Positions 26,828 to 36,234 of a stretch of DNA of 64,000 bases are shown piece after piece. Made by a program: the position numbers and the translations under genes. The DNA lies in NCBI GenBank assembly GCA_003250355.1, contig QKGS01000057.1, forward strand, positions 40,988 to 104,987. Reading direction: 5' to 3'. The notes below the pieces were generated by a model, which was not told the DNA's origin, did no database searches, and saw only the letters and a program-made list of their open reading frames with translations. The DNA comes from Bacteroidota bacterium. Its GTDB lineage: Bacteria > Bacteroidota > Bacteroidia > Bacteroidales > SZUA-534. How positions within the stretch are numbered: position 1 is the first letter of the stretch; every line of letters starts with the position of its first letter.

Positions 26828-27298
26828 ATGGATAATATTTCTACTACTATTAAAACACTGGTAAAAAAGCATGGCAAGAAAAGAGAAAGCTTGTTACCTG
26901 TACTCCAAGGGATTATAAAGCAAGAAAACTTTTTATCGGAATATGCAATGGTACTTGTTGCCACAGAGCTAGATATTTCGGCAGCTGAAGTATACGGCAC
27001 TGCATCGTTTTACAGTTTTATGAATCATAAAAAGGGAGGAAAATATATTATTCGCATTTGTAAGACCATTACTTGCAGCATGAAAGGCAAAATACAGGTA
27101 TTGCAAGCTATAGAAGATATGCTAAAAATAAAAGTTGGCGACACTACTCCCGACGGATTATTTACACTCTTGGAAACCAACTGCCTTGGTTGGTGCCATA
27201 AGGCTCCGGCTATGCTAATTAACGATGAGGTATATACAAGCCTGACGCCGGAAAGAGTAAGGGAAATATTGAGTGAATATTTAACTAAAAACAAGTAG
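26828..27298 (+). CDS. hydC: NAD-linked [FeFe] hydrogenase subunit HydC (NuoE-like)
   Basis: A 156-residue thioredoxin-fold [2Fe-2S] protein of the NuoE/HydC family. Cys78, Cys83, Cys119 and Cys123 (ICKTITCSMKG and NCLGWCHKAP) are the cluster ligands with the usual spacing. VYGTASFYSFM is the family block. In trimeric [FeFe] hydrogenases it passes electrons between the flavin subunit and the remaining clusters. hydB begins two nucleotides after its stop and hydA follows, making a hydCBA operon. A TATCTTTT sequence about 70 nt upstream may be the -7 promoter box (7 of 8 match). Confidence 0.9.
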   Translation: MDNISTTIKTLVKKHGKKRESLLPVLQGIIKQENFLSEYAMVLVATELDISAAEVYGTASFYSFMNHKKGGKYIIRICKTITCSMKGKIQVLQAIEDMLKIKVGDTTPDGLFTLLETNCLGWCHKAPAMLINDEVYTSLTPERVREILSEYLTKNK

Positions 27299-27300
27299 TT

Positions 27301-28482
27301 ATGGAAAGTTATCATCTGAAACGAATCGACTTCATTTTTAAAAATGAGAATGACTGGAAAGATGTGCTTTCCAGAGCTTTAGCTTCTGATAAGCAGTTAA
27401 TTTTAAACGAATTGATGGAGTCAGAGTTGAAAGGGCGTGGTGGTGCCGGATTTCCTACCGGGCTAAAATGGAAGCTTACAGCTGACGAAAAGAGCGATGA
27501 AAAGCACATAATATGCAACGCTGACGAAGGCGAACCGGGAACTTTTAAAGACAGAGAAATACTTACGCAGGTTCCGTTTAAAGTACTGGTAGGAATGGCT
27601 ATATGCGGATATGTTATCGGGGCATTGAAAGGCTTTATATATCTGCGGGGTGAATATACATTTCTGATGCCGGAACTTGAAAAAGCCATTAAAGAATTTG
27701 AATACTATTGCAAAGAGATAAATTTTAAATTTAGCATAAAAATATTTCTTGGTAGTGGAGCTTATATATGTGGCGAAGAAACTGCACTGTTTGAATCAAT
27801 GGAGGGAAAACGAGGTGAACCAAGAAATAAACCCCCCTTCCCTACCAAAAATGGTTATTTGGGGAAACCCACTGTTGTAAACAATGTTGAAACCCTTGCC
27901 CACACCTATACAATTTTCAAATACGGAGCAAAGCAATTTTACGACCTTGGAGTACAATACTCTCGCGGCACAAAACTATTCTCAGTGTCGGGCGACACAC
28001 CCAAAGCAGGAATTTATGAGCTGGAACTAGGAATGACACTTGAACAATTTGTAGATGACTTTGGCGATGGTGACACTAAAGCTGTTCAGGTTGGAGGTGC
28101 ATCGGGATTTCTTGTTCCACGCAAACTTTTTAGTCAAACTATTATTGGATTTAAAGGAAAACTTGAGGGACACTCTTTACCAACAGGAGGTTCAATGATG
28201 TTATTTAACAGTTCTCGCTCCATGTTCAATGTTTTGAGCAACTACCTCTATTTTTTTCATGAAGAGTCGTGCGGGCAATGCACTCCATGCCGGGTTGGCT
28301 GTCAGGTATTGCTAAACGGAATTAACGAAGTTAAAAAAGGAGAACGTTCAACCCTCTATCTCGATAAACTTTTACAACTAACAGAAACAATGAAACAAAC
28401 TGCAAAGTGTGGTTTAGGACAAAGTGTTGCAAATTCATTTTCAAGTATTGTAGAGAATTTTAAAGAAGAAATGATTTATTAG
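27301..28482 (+). CDS. hydB: NAD-linked [FeFe] hydrogenase flavin subunit HydB (NuoF-like, short form)
   Basis: A 393-residue NuoF-type subunit that binds FMN and NAD(H). GRGGAGFPTGLKW is the NADH loop, CNADEGEPGTFKDRE the FMN site, and GAYICGEETALFESMEG a further family block. SCGQCTPCRVGC (about residues 320-331), with a later Cys, ligates a [4Fe-4S] cluster. Well-studied HydB subunits (about 600 residues) have an extra N-terminal [2Fe-2S] domain and a C-terminal double [4Fe-4S] ferredoxin domain; both are absent here, leaving a NuoF core. With HydC and HydA it is expected to couple H2 to NAD(H), possibly with ferredoxin. Confidence 0.9.
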   Translation: MESYHLKRIDFIFKNENDWKDVLSRALASDKQLILNELMESELKGRGGAGFPTGLKWKLTADEKSDEKHIICNADEGEPGTFKDREILTQVPFKVLVGMAICGYVIGALKGFIYLRGEYTFLMPELEKAIKEFEYYCKEINFKFSIKIFLGSGAYICGEETALFESMEGKRGEPRNKPPFPTKNGYLGKPTVVNNVETLAHTYTIFKYGAKQFYDLGVQYSRGTKLFSVSGDTPKAGIYELELGMTLEQFVDDFGDGDTKAVQVGGASGFLVPRKLFSQTIIGFKGKLEGHSLPTGGSMMLFNSSRSMFNVLSNYLYFFHEESCGQCTPCRVGCQVLLNGINEVKKGERSTLYLDKLLQLTETMKQTAKCGLGQSVANSFSSIVENFKEEMIY

Positions 28483-28494
28483 AATTGAATTAAA

Positions 28495-30285
28495 ATGGGT
28501 AAAAATATTTCAATAACAATAAACGGGAAAAAGATAGAAGTACCCCAAGGTACTACTATTCTTGAAGCTGCTGAAAAAGCAACTTTTCACATCCCTACAT
28601 TATGCTATCACAAAGACCTCTGCGTAGCAGGCAATTGCAGGGTATGTGTTGTAGAGCAAGTTGGAAACCAACGTTTATTAGCATCGTGCGCTACTCCTGC
28701 TGAAGAGAATATGAATATAATTACAAACAGCCTGAAAGTAAGAAATGCCCGACGCCATATTATACAATTATTATTGGCAGAACATAAGTCAGACTGCACA
28801 AAATGCTATAAAAACGGAAATTGCGAGCTACAAAAGATAGCTGCTGACCTAAGAATACTTGATCAGGAATTTACAGAACTAAAAACATGGAAAGCATTTA
28901 CTGTTGATAAGCATTCTCCTTCAATAATTAAAGACGACAGCAAGTGCATCCGTTGCCAACGGTGTGTACGAACCTGTGCTGAACTACAAGGAGTAAATGC
29001 CCTCTCAGTTTCAGGCAAGGGTAGCAAAATGCACATATCTACTTTTATGGAAAAATCAATGGTTGATGTTGTTTGTACTAATTGTGGTCAATGTGTAAAT
29101 CACTGCCCTACCGGAGCATTAGTTGAGAAAAATTATATAGAAGAAGTTTGGATGGCACTTGCCGACCCTGAAAAACACGTTGTAGTACAAACAGCTCCTG
29201 CAGTACGAGTTGGGTTGGGAGAAGAAATGGGTGCAAAACCAGGAACCCGTGTTACCGGTAAAATGGTTAGTGCATTAAAGCAACTTGGCTTCGATGCAGT
29301 GCTTGATACCGACTTTACTGCCGACCTTACCATAATGGAAGAGGGAACAGAACTACTTAATCGACTTAAAATGTTCTTAGCAAACGGAGATAAAAATGTA
29401 AAATTACCATTACTAACATCATGTTCTCCGGGATGGATAAAATACCTTGAACATATGTATCCGGAACAATTAGATAATCTGTCAACCTGCAAATCGCCTC
29501 AACAAATGTTCGGAGCCCTGGCTAAAACATATTATGCTAATGCAAAGAAAATTGATCCTGAATCAATTGTATCGGTATCAATTATGCCATGTACAGCAAA
29601 GAAATTTGAGGCAGAACGTCCTGAAATGCACGATAGCGGCTATCGCGATGTAGATTATGTGCTTACCACACGAGAACTCGCCATAATGATAAAACAAGCC
29701 GGCATAGAATTACTTCAGCTTGAAGACAGTAAATATGACAGTCTGATGGGAGACTCAACCGGTGCAGGTGTCATTTTCGGAGCAACAGGAGGTGTAATGG
29801 AGGCTGCACTCAGGACTGCTTACGAAATTGTAACCGGCAGAGAAGTTCCTTTTAAAAATCTGAACATTGAACCGGTAAGAGGTATTGAAGGAGTACGTTC
29901 AGCTTCTGTTATAATTGAAAATGCTCTGCCCGGATGGGATTTCCTGAACGGAGTTGAGCTAAAATGTGCAATTGCACACGGACTGGTGAATGCTAAAAAC
30001 ATAATGGATAAGGTAAAAGCCGGAGAAGCTGATTTCCATTTTATTGAAATAATGGCATGTCCGGGAGGATGTTTAGGTGGCGGCGGACAACCTATACCAA
30101 CAAATCCGGAAATACGCAGAAAACGTACAGAGGCTATATATGAAGAAGATGAACAAATGACTATACGAAAGTCGCATGAAAATCCTGAGGTACTGAAAAT
30201 ATATAAAGATTATCTGAAGGAACCTCTTGGAGAAAAATCGCATCATCTGTTACATACTAAATATACACCTCGTGACCGTTACTAA
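28495..30285 (+). CDS. hydA: [FeFe] hydrogenase catalytic subunit HydA
   Basis: A 596-residue catalytic subunit. In order: N-terminal [2Fe-2S] (Cys 37/48/51/65), a His-Cys3 [4Fe-4S] site (His97, Cys 101/104/110), two [4Fe-4S] ferredoxin motifs (Cys 151/154/157/161 and 194/197/200/204), then the H-cluster domain. Motif L1 reads TSCSPGW (residues 308-314), L2 MPCTAKKFEAE with Cys366, and L3 IMACPGGCLGGGGQP with Cys522 and Cys526. In standard L1 (TSCCPGW) the second Cys ligates the H-cluster cubane and the first relays protons; here the second is Ser311. The small C-terminal SSU segment (KIYKDYL...) is present. It converts H+ and H2 in the cytosol during fermentation. Maturases HydEFG are not in the window. 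Confidence 0.92.
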   Translation: MGKNISITINGKKIEVPQGTTILEAAEKATFHIPTLCYHKDLCVAGNCRVCVVEQVGNQRLLASCATPAEENMNIITNSLKVRNARRHIIQLLLAEHKSDCTKCYKNGNCELQKIAADLRILDQEFTELKTWKAFTVDKHSPSIIKDDSKCIRCQRCVRTCAELQGVNALSVSGKGSKMHISTFMEKSMVDVVCTNCGQCVNHCPTGALVEKNYIEEVWMALADPEKHVVVQTAPAVRVGLGEEMGAKPGTRVTGKMVSALKQLGFDAVLDTDFTADLTIMEEGTELLNRLKMFLANGDKNVKLPLLTSCSPGWIKYLEHMYPEQLDNLSTCKSPQQMFGALAKTYYANAKKIDPESIVSVSIMPCTAKKFEAERPEMHDSGYRDVDYVLTTRELAIMIKQAGIELLQLEDSKYDSLMGDSTGAGVIFGATGGVMEAALRTAYEIVTGREVPFKNLNIEPVRGIEGVRSASVIIENALPGWDFLNGVELKCAIAHGLVNAKNIMDKVKAGEADFHFIEIMACPGGCLGGGGQPIPTNPEIRRKRTEAIYEEDEQMTIRKSHENPEVLKIYKDYLKEPLGEKSHHLLHTKYTPRDRY

Positions 30286-30417
30286 CTAATGTCAATTACA
30301 AAATAGGCAGGCAATTGCTACACATAGACTACTTTTATTAGATTATTTAACAGCATTATGACTTATTTCACTTTCTAATAAATAACTTTACAAAATATTT
30401 AAATAAGTATATTATAA

Positions 30418-31830
30418 ATGAAAGAGCATAAAATAATTGTTGGAAGTGAAGAGTGGTGTGCATTGCCCAAAATAAATATACCCGGCATTAAAGCACGTGT
30501 CGATTCCGGAGCAAAAACTTCTGCACTTCATGCAGTAAACATTACTCCATTTAAAAAAAATGGTATTCCTTGGGTTAGTTTTCATGTACACCCGCTGCAA
30601 GACGACGGCAAAACAATTGTACAGTGTGAAGCCATGGTATATGACCGCAGAAAAGTAAAAAGTTCAAGTGGTAATAGTGAAATGCGATATGTAATAAAGA
30701 CAACTATGTCTATTGCTGACGATTGTTGGGATATTGAGATTACGCTAACTAACCGTGACTCAATGGGATACCGTATGCTTTTAGGCAGACAAGCTATGTC
30801 GGGAAAAATGCTTGTTGACCCTGAATCGTCTTGCTTGCTTGGCGAATTGTCATCAGATATAATTAATCTTTATTATAAAAAACAAGACACTCCAAGAACC
30901 GGATTAAAAATAGGATTGCTTGCCAGCAACCCCGACCTTTATAGCAATAGAAGAATAATAGAAGCAGGACAAGAGCGCGGACATGAGGTAGAATTTTTAA
31001 GCATAAAAGATTGCTATATAAAGCTAGATGGGAAAAACCCCGAAATGCATTATAGAGGAGGGCGTATATTAAATGACTTTGATGCTATAATACCAAGAAT
31101 AAGACCCAGTGCAACTTTCTATGGTTGTGCATTGACACGCCATTTTGAAGCCATGGGGGTATATACATTAAATTCAGCATCGGCTATTACTCAATCGAGA
31201 GACAAGTTATATGCTTTGCAGTTATTAATTAACAATGGGCTGCCTATACCTACTACCGGCTTTGCAAACTCACCCCTCGATACCGATGAACTAATAAAAA
31301 TGGTTGGAGGAGCTCCGCTAATTGTAAAGTTACTTGAAGGAACTCAGGGTAAGGGTGTTGTACTGGCTGAAACAAAAAAGGCTGCTGAAAGTTTGATTAA
31401 TGCATTTAAAAGCTTACGGGCAAATATACTTGTGCAGGAATTTATAAAAGAAGCAGGAGGTAAGGATATTCGTTGCTTTGTTATTAACGGCAAAGTAGTT
31501 GAAAGCATAATGAGAACAGCTGCTCCGGGTGAATTTAGAGCAAATATTCATATGGGTGGCTCTGCATCAATTACAAAAATTACACAGGAAGAGCGTCGTA
31601 TAGCAATACTTGCTGCAAAAACTATGAACCTTAAAGTAGCCGGAGTCGATATTATACGAGGTCAAAGAAGTCCGCTTTTGCTTGAGGTAAATTCTTCACC
31701 TGGTCTTGAGGGTATAGAGGGAGCTTCAAAAAAAGATATTGCCGGTAAAATGATTGAAGCTATTGAAAAAGATTTGAAATATAAGAGAAATTCAAGGTAT
31801 AATTCTCAAAATGATAATCAAGAAGAGTAA
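30418..31830 (+). CDS. rimK: RimB-like retropepsin-fold protease fused to RimK-family ATP-grasp ligase
   Basis: A 470-residue two-domain protein. Residues 1 to about 150 match the RimK-associated ATP-dependent zinc-protease family, which has a retropepsin-like fold: [19 protein letters not shown] and [16 protein letters not shown] are its conserved blocks. Residues about 165-465 are a RimK-type ATP-grasp ligase: [34 protein letters not shown] (ATP loop), [12 protein letters not shown] and [16 protein letters not shown] (metal-binding Glu/Asn). RimK adds glutamates to the C terminus of ribosomal protein S6, while RimB-type proteases trim peptides. Having both on one chain is notable. It is a single gene, convergent with argE. 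Confidence 0.87.
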   Translation: MKEHKIIVGSEEWCALPKINIPGIKARVDSGAKTSALHAVNITPFKKNGIPWVSFHVHPLQDDGKTIVQCEAMVYDRRKVKSSSGNSEMRYVIKTTMSIADDCWDIEITLTNRDSMGYRMLLGRQAMSGKMLVDPESSCLLGELSSDIINLYYKKQDTPRTGLKIGLLASNPDLYSNRRIIEAGQERGHEVEFLSIKDCYIKLDGKNPEMHYRGGRILNDFDAIIPRIRPSATFYGCALTRHFEAMGVYTLNSASAITQSRDKLYALQLLINNGLPIPTTGFANSPLDTDELIKMVGGAPLIVKLLEGTQGKGVVLAETKKAAESLINAFKSLRANILVQEFIKEAGGKDIRCFVINGKVVESIMRTAAPGEFRANIHMGGSASITKITQEERRIAILAAKTMNLKVAGVDIIRGQRSPLLLEVNSSPGLEGIEGASKKDIAGKMIEAIEKDLKYKRNSRYNSQNDNQEE

Positions 31831-31913
31831 TAGCTCCTTTTGAATTAATTATTTATGCGTATTTCTTAACAAATAAATATTTACTACCAATAAACAAACA
31901 TTTATGAAATACT

Positions 31914-32978
31914 TTAAAAAACTAATTCATTCATAATTCTTATATACCCCTCAATTCCCATTCGTATTTCATCAACCATTACATATTCATTGGCAGTATG
32001 CGAACGGTTACTATCGCCGGGACCAATTTTTACGGTAGGGAAATCATTAATTAAAGCCTGATCGCTCATGGTTGGCGAACCAAATGTATTTATCCCAAGC
32101 TTATTGGCCACTTGAACTAAAGGGTGGTCTGAATTAATATACGATGAATTTAATCGGAGCGAACGTGCCTTAACCTCAGCTTTAGTATTGTTTTGGATAA
32201 TCTCCAACGCTTGAGCATTGCTATACTGTTCATTTGTACGAACATCAACCACAAATGTACATAACGAAGGTATTACATTGTGCTGTGTTCCGGCATTAAT
32301 TATTGTTACGGTCATTTTTACCGGCCCAAGCAATTCGCTTTTCTTTGGAAATTCAAACGAATGAAACCACTCAATTTCTTTATAAGCCTCGGTAATAGCA
32401 TTTACCCCTCCGGTACGGGCTGCATGACCGGCTACTCCCTTCACCTCGCAATCGAGAACCATTAAACCCTTTTCAGCAATAGCCATCTCCATACAAGTAG
32501 GCTCACCAATAATTGCACAATCAACTTTTTTAAGCTCAGGCAATACAATTGAAATGCCATTTGCACCCGATACTTCTTCTTCACACGATGCAACAAACAC
32601 ACGGTTATATGGCAATCCTGTTTCATCGGTAATAATAAACGCTTGCAATAAACTCACCAAACATCCACCGGCATCGTTACTGCCTAAGCCTGTTAACCTG
32701 CCATTTTCAAGAACAGGAGTAAATGGGTCGGTATCCCAACCTTTTACCGGCTTTACTGTATCAATATGTGAATCGAGCATTAGAGTTGGGTTACCTTCAA
32801 CATAGTCTTTGCAGTATGTCCATATATTATTTCCCTTTCGGTAAATTTTATAACCATTGTTAACCAACTCTTTTTCAATAACAGGTACAACATTATCTTC
32901 CTGTCGACTGAACGATTCAATTGAAATCATTTCTGACAGAATTCTTACGGCTTTATCTGTTGCTTTTTGTATATCCAT
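31914..32978 (-). CDS. argE: M20-family N-acyl-ornithine deacylase
   Basis: A 354-residue M20 metallo-hydrolase with two-zinc ligands visible: LDSHIDTVKP (His), GSNDAGG (bridging Asp), ASCEEEVSG (catalytic and metal Glu), IGEPT, and a C-terminal His in SNRSHTANEYV. Position as last gene of an arginine operon makes it the enzyme that frees ornithine (or citrulline) from its N-acyl form. In Bacteroides the acyl group can be succinyl rather than acetyl, and the sequence alone does not settle which applies. A heptamer repeat separates it from argB. Confidence 0.85.
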   Translation of the reverse strand: MDIQKATDKAVRILSEMISIESFSRQEDNVVPVIEKELVNNGYKIYRKGNNIWTYCKDYVEGNPTLMLDSHIDTVKPVKGWDTDPFTPVLENGRLTGLGSNDAGGCLVSLLQAFIITDETGLPYNRVFVASCEEEVSGANGISIVLPELKKVDCAIIGEPTCMEMAIAEKGLMVLDCEVKGVAGHAARTGGVNAITEAYKEIEWFHSFEFPKKSELLGPVKMTVTIINAGTQHNVIPSLCTFVVDVRTNEQYSNAQALEIIQNNTKAEVKARSLRLNSSYINSDHPLVQVANKLGINTFGSPTMSDQALINDFPTVKIGPGDSNRSHTANEYVMVDEIRMGIEGYIRIMNELVF

Positions 32979-32984
32979 AATTCA

Positions 32985-33060
32985 AGTCGGCAGTCGCCAG
33001 TCGGCAGTCGGCAGTAAACACAGCTGAATAACTGCCTACTGAAGACTGTATACTGAAGAC
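32985..33060. repeat. Inverted pair of heptanucleotide repeat arrays between argB and argE
   Basis: 32985-33015 is AGTCGGC repeated about 4.4 times with one change (AGTCGCC). 33031-33060 is an ACTGnnn heptamer array (ACTGCCT, ACTGAAG, ACTGTAT, ACTGAAG). Read on the opposite strand the first array is also ACTGnnn, so the two face each other across a 15-nt spacer and can pair as GGCAGT/ACTGCC. It lies in the 82-nt argB-argE spacer of the operon. Confidence 0.85.
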
Positions 33061-33831
33061 TTATTTAAGATGCAATTTAGTACCTTTTAATCCTTCTAAT
33101 CTATCGCCAAGCACAACATTTACAACCCCGTTTTCAAGTGCGTAAATACCATTTTTTAGTTTTGGCAACATTCCGGTATGGATAGTTTTCTCCTGTTTCA
33201 TTTTTTCGATCTGAGCAACAGTAAGATTATCAATTACCGATGACAAATTGTCGGAATTTGATAAAACTCCGGGGCGGTCAAAATAGAAATATAATGTAAC
33301 ATCGTAAACCTTTGCCAGTGCCGATGCTGTTTCGGCGGCAATAGTATCGGCATTGGTGTTTAACAATTCAAATTCATTGCTTTGTGAAATTGACGATAAT
33401 ACAGGAACAGCTCCATTGTTTAAAAATATTTCGAGCCATTTAATATCAACGCCGGTTACATCGCCAACCATACCAAAATCTATCGGCTGAGGTGGGCGTT
33501 TTACCGAATTAATAATACTTAAATCACCGCCACACAAACCTACCGCACTCATACCTAACTTATTAAGCCCCGACACTAGTTCTTTATTTAGTTTTCCGGC
33601 ACAAGCCATCAACACTACATCCATATTTTCGGCCGATGTAATTCGACGACCGTCAACCATTTGTGTATCAATATCTAATTTTGCACATAGCTCGGTTATA
33701 AAAACACCACCTCCATGTACCAATACTTTTTTGCCATCGATTTTTGAAAAACCTGTCATTAGCTTATTTAACTCTTCTGCAGAGTCCAAAACCCTTCCGC
33801 CGGCTTTAACAATGGTAACTTTTTCTTTCAT
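33061..33831 (-). CDS. argB: N-acylglutamate kinase
   Basis: A 256-residue amino-acid kinase. It phosphorylates N-acetyl- (or N-succinyl-) glutamate in the second step of the cyclic/linear ornithine branch. The N-terminal VKAGGRVLDS, the glycine loop KVLVHGGGVFI, and the substrate/nucleotide segment LNTNADTIAAETASAL are typical of ArgB. The first motif has Ala where many ArgB have Tyr (KYGG), a change I recall as common in Bacteroidota. It lies fourth in the leftward-reading arg operon, between argD and argE. Confidence 0.9.
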   Translation of the reverse strand: MKEKVTIVKAGGRVLDSAEELNKLMTGFSKIDGKKVLVHGGGVFITELCAKLDIDTQMVDGRRITSAENMDVVLMACAGKLNKELVSGLNKLGMSAVGLCGGDLSIINSVKRPPQPIDFGMVGDVTGVDIKWLEIFLNNGAVPVLSSISQSNEFELLNTNADTIAAETASALAKVYDVTLYFYFDRPGVLSNSDNLSSVIDNLTVAQIEKMKQEKTIHTGMLPKLKNGIYALENGVVNVVLGDRLEGLKGTKLHLK

Positions 33832-33892
33832 CTTTTTAGATTATGAGGCTATGAGTATTGAAATTTACAAACTCATCATCCATATTTTGTAT

Positions 33893-35035
33893 TTAAGAAT
33901 TTGCTTTAACTTCGTTTACGGCTTTTTTCAAAGCATCAATAAAAGCATCGGCCTCTGTTTTTGTAATATTCAAAGGCGGAAGTAAACGTAAAACTTCGGG
34001 AGCAGAGAACCCTGTAATAATTTTGTAATTATTAATAAGAGCAGTACGTACAGCCTTTCCTGAAATACTAAATTCAATTCCAAGCATTAAACCTCGTCCG
34101 CGAACTTCTGTTACTTCATCTATTTGCTTAATTTTTTCAATCAAATAATTACCAATAGTAGCAGTATTTTTAATCAGGTTTTCATGTTGCATAACATCAA
34201 TAACACTAATTGCCGCAGTACAAGCCAGTTGAGCCCCACCGAAAGTTGTGCCAAGCATCCCTTTTTCAAGTTTCAGATTATCGCTTATTATCAAACCACC
34301 AACAGGAAAACCATTACCCATTCCCTTAGCCATGGTAACAATATCGGCCACTATTCCGTGATACTGATGAGCAAAAAACAAACCCGAACGTCCGTAACCC
34401 GATTGAATTTCGTCGGCTATTAATAAAGTTTCGGTAGTTGTACATAATTCTCGGGCTAGCTTCCAAAAGTCGGTATCGCCTTCCCAAATACCATTTACCC
34501 CCTGTATTCCCTCAACAATAAATGCAGTATATTCTTTAGTTTCCAGGTGCTTTTTCAATGCTTGTTTATCGCTAAATGCAATAAAATCGACCTCAATATT
34601 ACTTCCAAACGGAGGCTGAATCTTTGGGTTATTTGTCATAGCCACAGCACCGGCTGTACGACCATGAAATGCACCCGATATTGCAAGTACTTTTTTACGA
34701 CCATTAATAAATGAAGCTGCTTTTACCGCATTTTCATTAGCCTCGGCTCCCGAATTTGCCATAAATAGGTTTGCTTTATCGTAACCCGATATTTTACCAA
34801 GTTTTTCGGCCAACTCGTATTGCAATGGATTTATAAATGCATTTGAATAAAATACCAATTCGCCTAGCTGCTTAGTTAAAGCTGCCTTATAATCGGGGTG
34901 GCTATGTCCGATACTTATAACACCATGACCTCCGTAAAAGTCCATATACTCAGTACCCGACGAATCGGTTACCGTATGTCCTTGTCCTTTTACCAGTGTA
35001 ATGGGATATTGTGAGTATATATCAAGTACTTTCAT
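33893..35035 (-). CDS. argD: N-acylornithine aminotransferase
   Basis: A 380-residue class-III PLP aminotransferase that converts N-acylglutamate semialdehyde to N-acylornithine. Visible motifs: MANSGAEANENAVKAA (phosphate/cofactor cup), FHGRTAGAVAMT, LIADEIQSGYGRSG (PLP-interacting Asp) and TMAKGMGNGFPVGG with the Schiff-base Lys. Length is typical. In Bacteroides-type arg clusters a carbamoyltransferase (argF') usually sits next to it; here argB follows directly after 61 nt. Confidence 0.9.
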   Translation of the reverse strand: MKVLDIYSQYPITLVKGQGHTVTDSSGTEYMDFYGGHGVISIGHSHPDYKAALTKQLGELVFYSNAFINPLQYELAEKLGKISGYDKANLFMANSGAEANENAVKAASFINGRKKVLAISGAFHGRTAGAVAMTNNPKIQPPFGSNIEVDFIAFSDKQALKKHLETKEYTAFIVEGIQGVNGIWEGDTDFWKLARELCTTTETLLIADEIQSGYGRSGLFFAHQYHGIVADIVTMAKGMGNGFPVGGLIISDNLKLEKGMLGTTFGGAQLACTAAISVIDVMQHENLIKNTATIGNYLIEKIKQIDEVTEVRGRGLMLGIEFSISGKAVRTALINNYKIITGFSAPEVLRLLPPLNITKTEADAFIDALKKAVNEVKANS

Positions 35036-35158
35036 TTTACTACTTATTATTTATGTTTTCTAATCTTCTCTTTTATATCCTTCATAGAAGTATGATTGCT
35101 CTATTCCTTTAAATAAATGTTTACATCGACAACTTAAACTTATACACAAAAAATATTT

Positions 35159-36121
35159 TTAAAAAGCTACCGGTTTAAGCTTAAGTCCCATTGTTTCTTC
35201 AAGCCCAAACATAATATTCATATTTTGGAGTGCCTGTCCCGATGCTCCTTTCAATAAATTATCTATTGCAGATATTATCAGTACTTTGTTTTTATGTTTT
35301 TCTAAATATAAAACGCATTTATTAGTATTTACAACTTGCTTAACATCGGGGTTTTCATCAGATAAAATAACAAAAGGCGAATCTTTATAAAAACCGGAAT
35401 ATAGTTGCTTTAACTCTTGAATTGACTTGTCGGAATTTGTTTGACACATTGATAAAATACCGCGTGAAAAGTTACCGCGTACGGGCAAAAAGAACATTTC
35501 CTGCTCCGGATTTCCTGTTTTAAATAAACATTGCTTAATCTCAGCTAAGTGCTGATGTTCAAATGCTTTGTATACCGAAACGTTATTATTTTTCCAACTA
35601 AAATGTGATGTATCGGTTGGTTTTTGCCCTGCACCGGTTGAGCCTGTTATAGCAGTAACATTCATTTCCGATGTTATAAGTTTATTTGCCGCTAAAGGCA
35701 AATAAGCCAATTCGATAGATGTAGCAAAGCACCCCGGATTAGCAATATATCTGGCTTTTTCGATTAATGCTTTATCTTGCTCAGGCAGTCCGTAAACAAA
35801 ACTGTGTGTACCGTCAATTTTTCGATAATCGGCACTCAGATCAATAACACGTATATTGTCGGGAACGTTGTGCTGTTGCATAAACTCCACACTTTTACCG
35901 TGTCCGCTGCAAAGAAACAAAACATCAACATTATAATGTATCTGAGCATCGAAAACAAGGTTGGTGTCGCCAAGCAAATCGGTATGCACTTTGGTAATAG
36001 GATTACCGCCATTACTTGAGCTAAGTAACAAATCAATGCTTACTTGCGGATGATTCAACAATAATCTGATTAATTCTCCTGCCGTATACCCGGCTGCACC
36101 TATTATTCCTACTCTTATCAT
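35159..36121 (-). CDS. argC: N-acylglutamyl-phosphate reductase
   Basis: A 320-residue NADPH-dependent reductase that makes N-acylglutamate semialdehyde. The N-terminal Rossmann motif GIIGAAGYTAGELIRLL and the active-site cysteine in YIANPGCFATSIEL (about residue 130) are diagnostic, and a conserved histidine region precedes RGNFSRGILS. It is slightly shorter than proteobacterial ArgC (about 334) but normal for Bacteroidota. Reads leftwards in the arg operon between argG and argD. Confidence 0.93.
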   Translation of the reverse strand: MIRVGIIGAAGYTAGELIRLLLNHPQVSIDLLLSSSNGGNPITKVHTDLLGDTNLVFDAQIHYNVDVLFLCSGHGKSVEFMQQHNVPDNIRVIDLSADYRKIDGTHSFVYGLPEQDKALIEKARYIANPGCFATSIELAYLPLAANKLITSEMNVTAITGSTGAGQKPTDTSHFSWKNNNVSVYKAFEHQHLAEIKQCLFKTGNPEQEMFFLPVRGNFSRGILSMCQTNSDKSIQELKQLYSGFYKDSPFVILSDENPDVKQVVNTNKCVLYLEKHKNKVLIISAIDNLLKGASGQALQNMNIMFGLEETMGLKLKPVAF

Positions 36122-36234
36122 TATTGTTTTTTATATTATTAAAAAAAATACTTTAAACGTATTCTCAATTTTTAAATTCAGAATATGCTTAAAGTGATTA
36201 GCATTATTGGTTACTAATACCCAAGCAAACCGGC

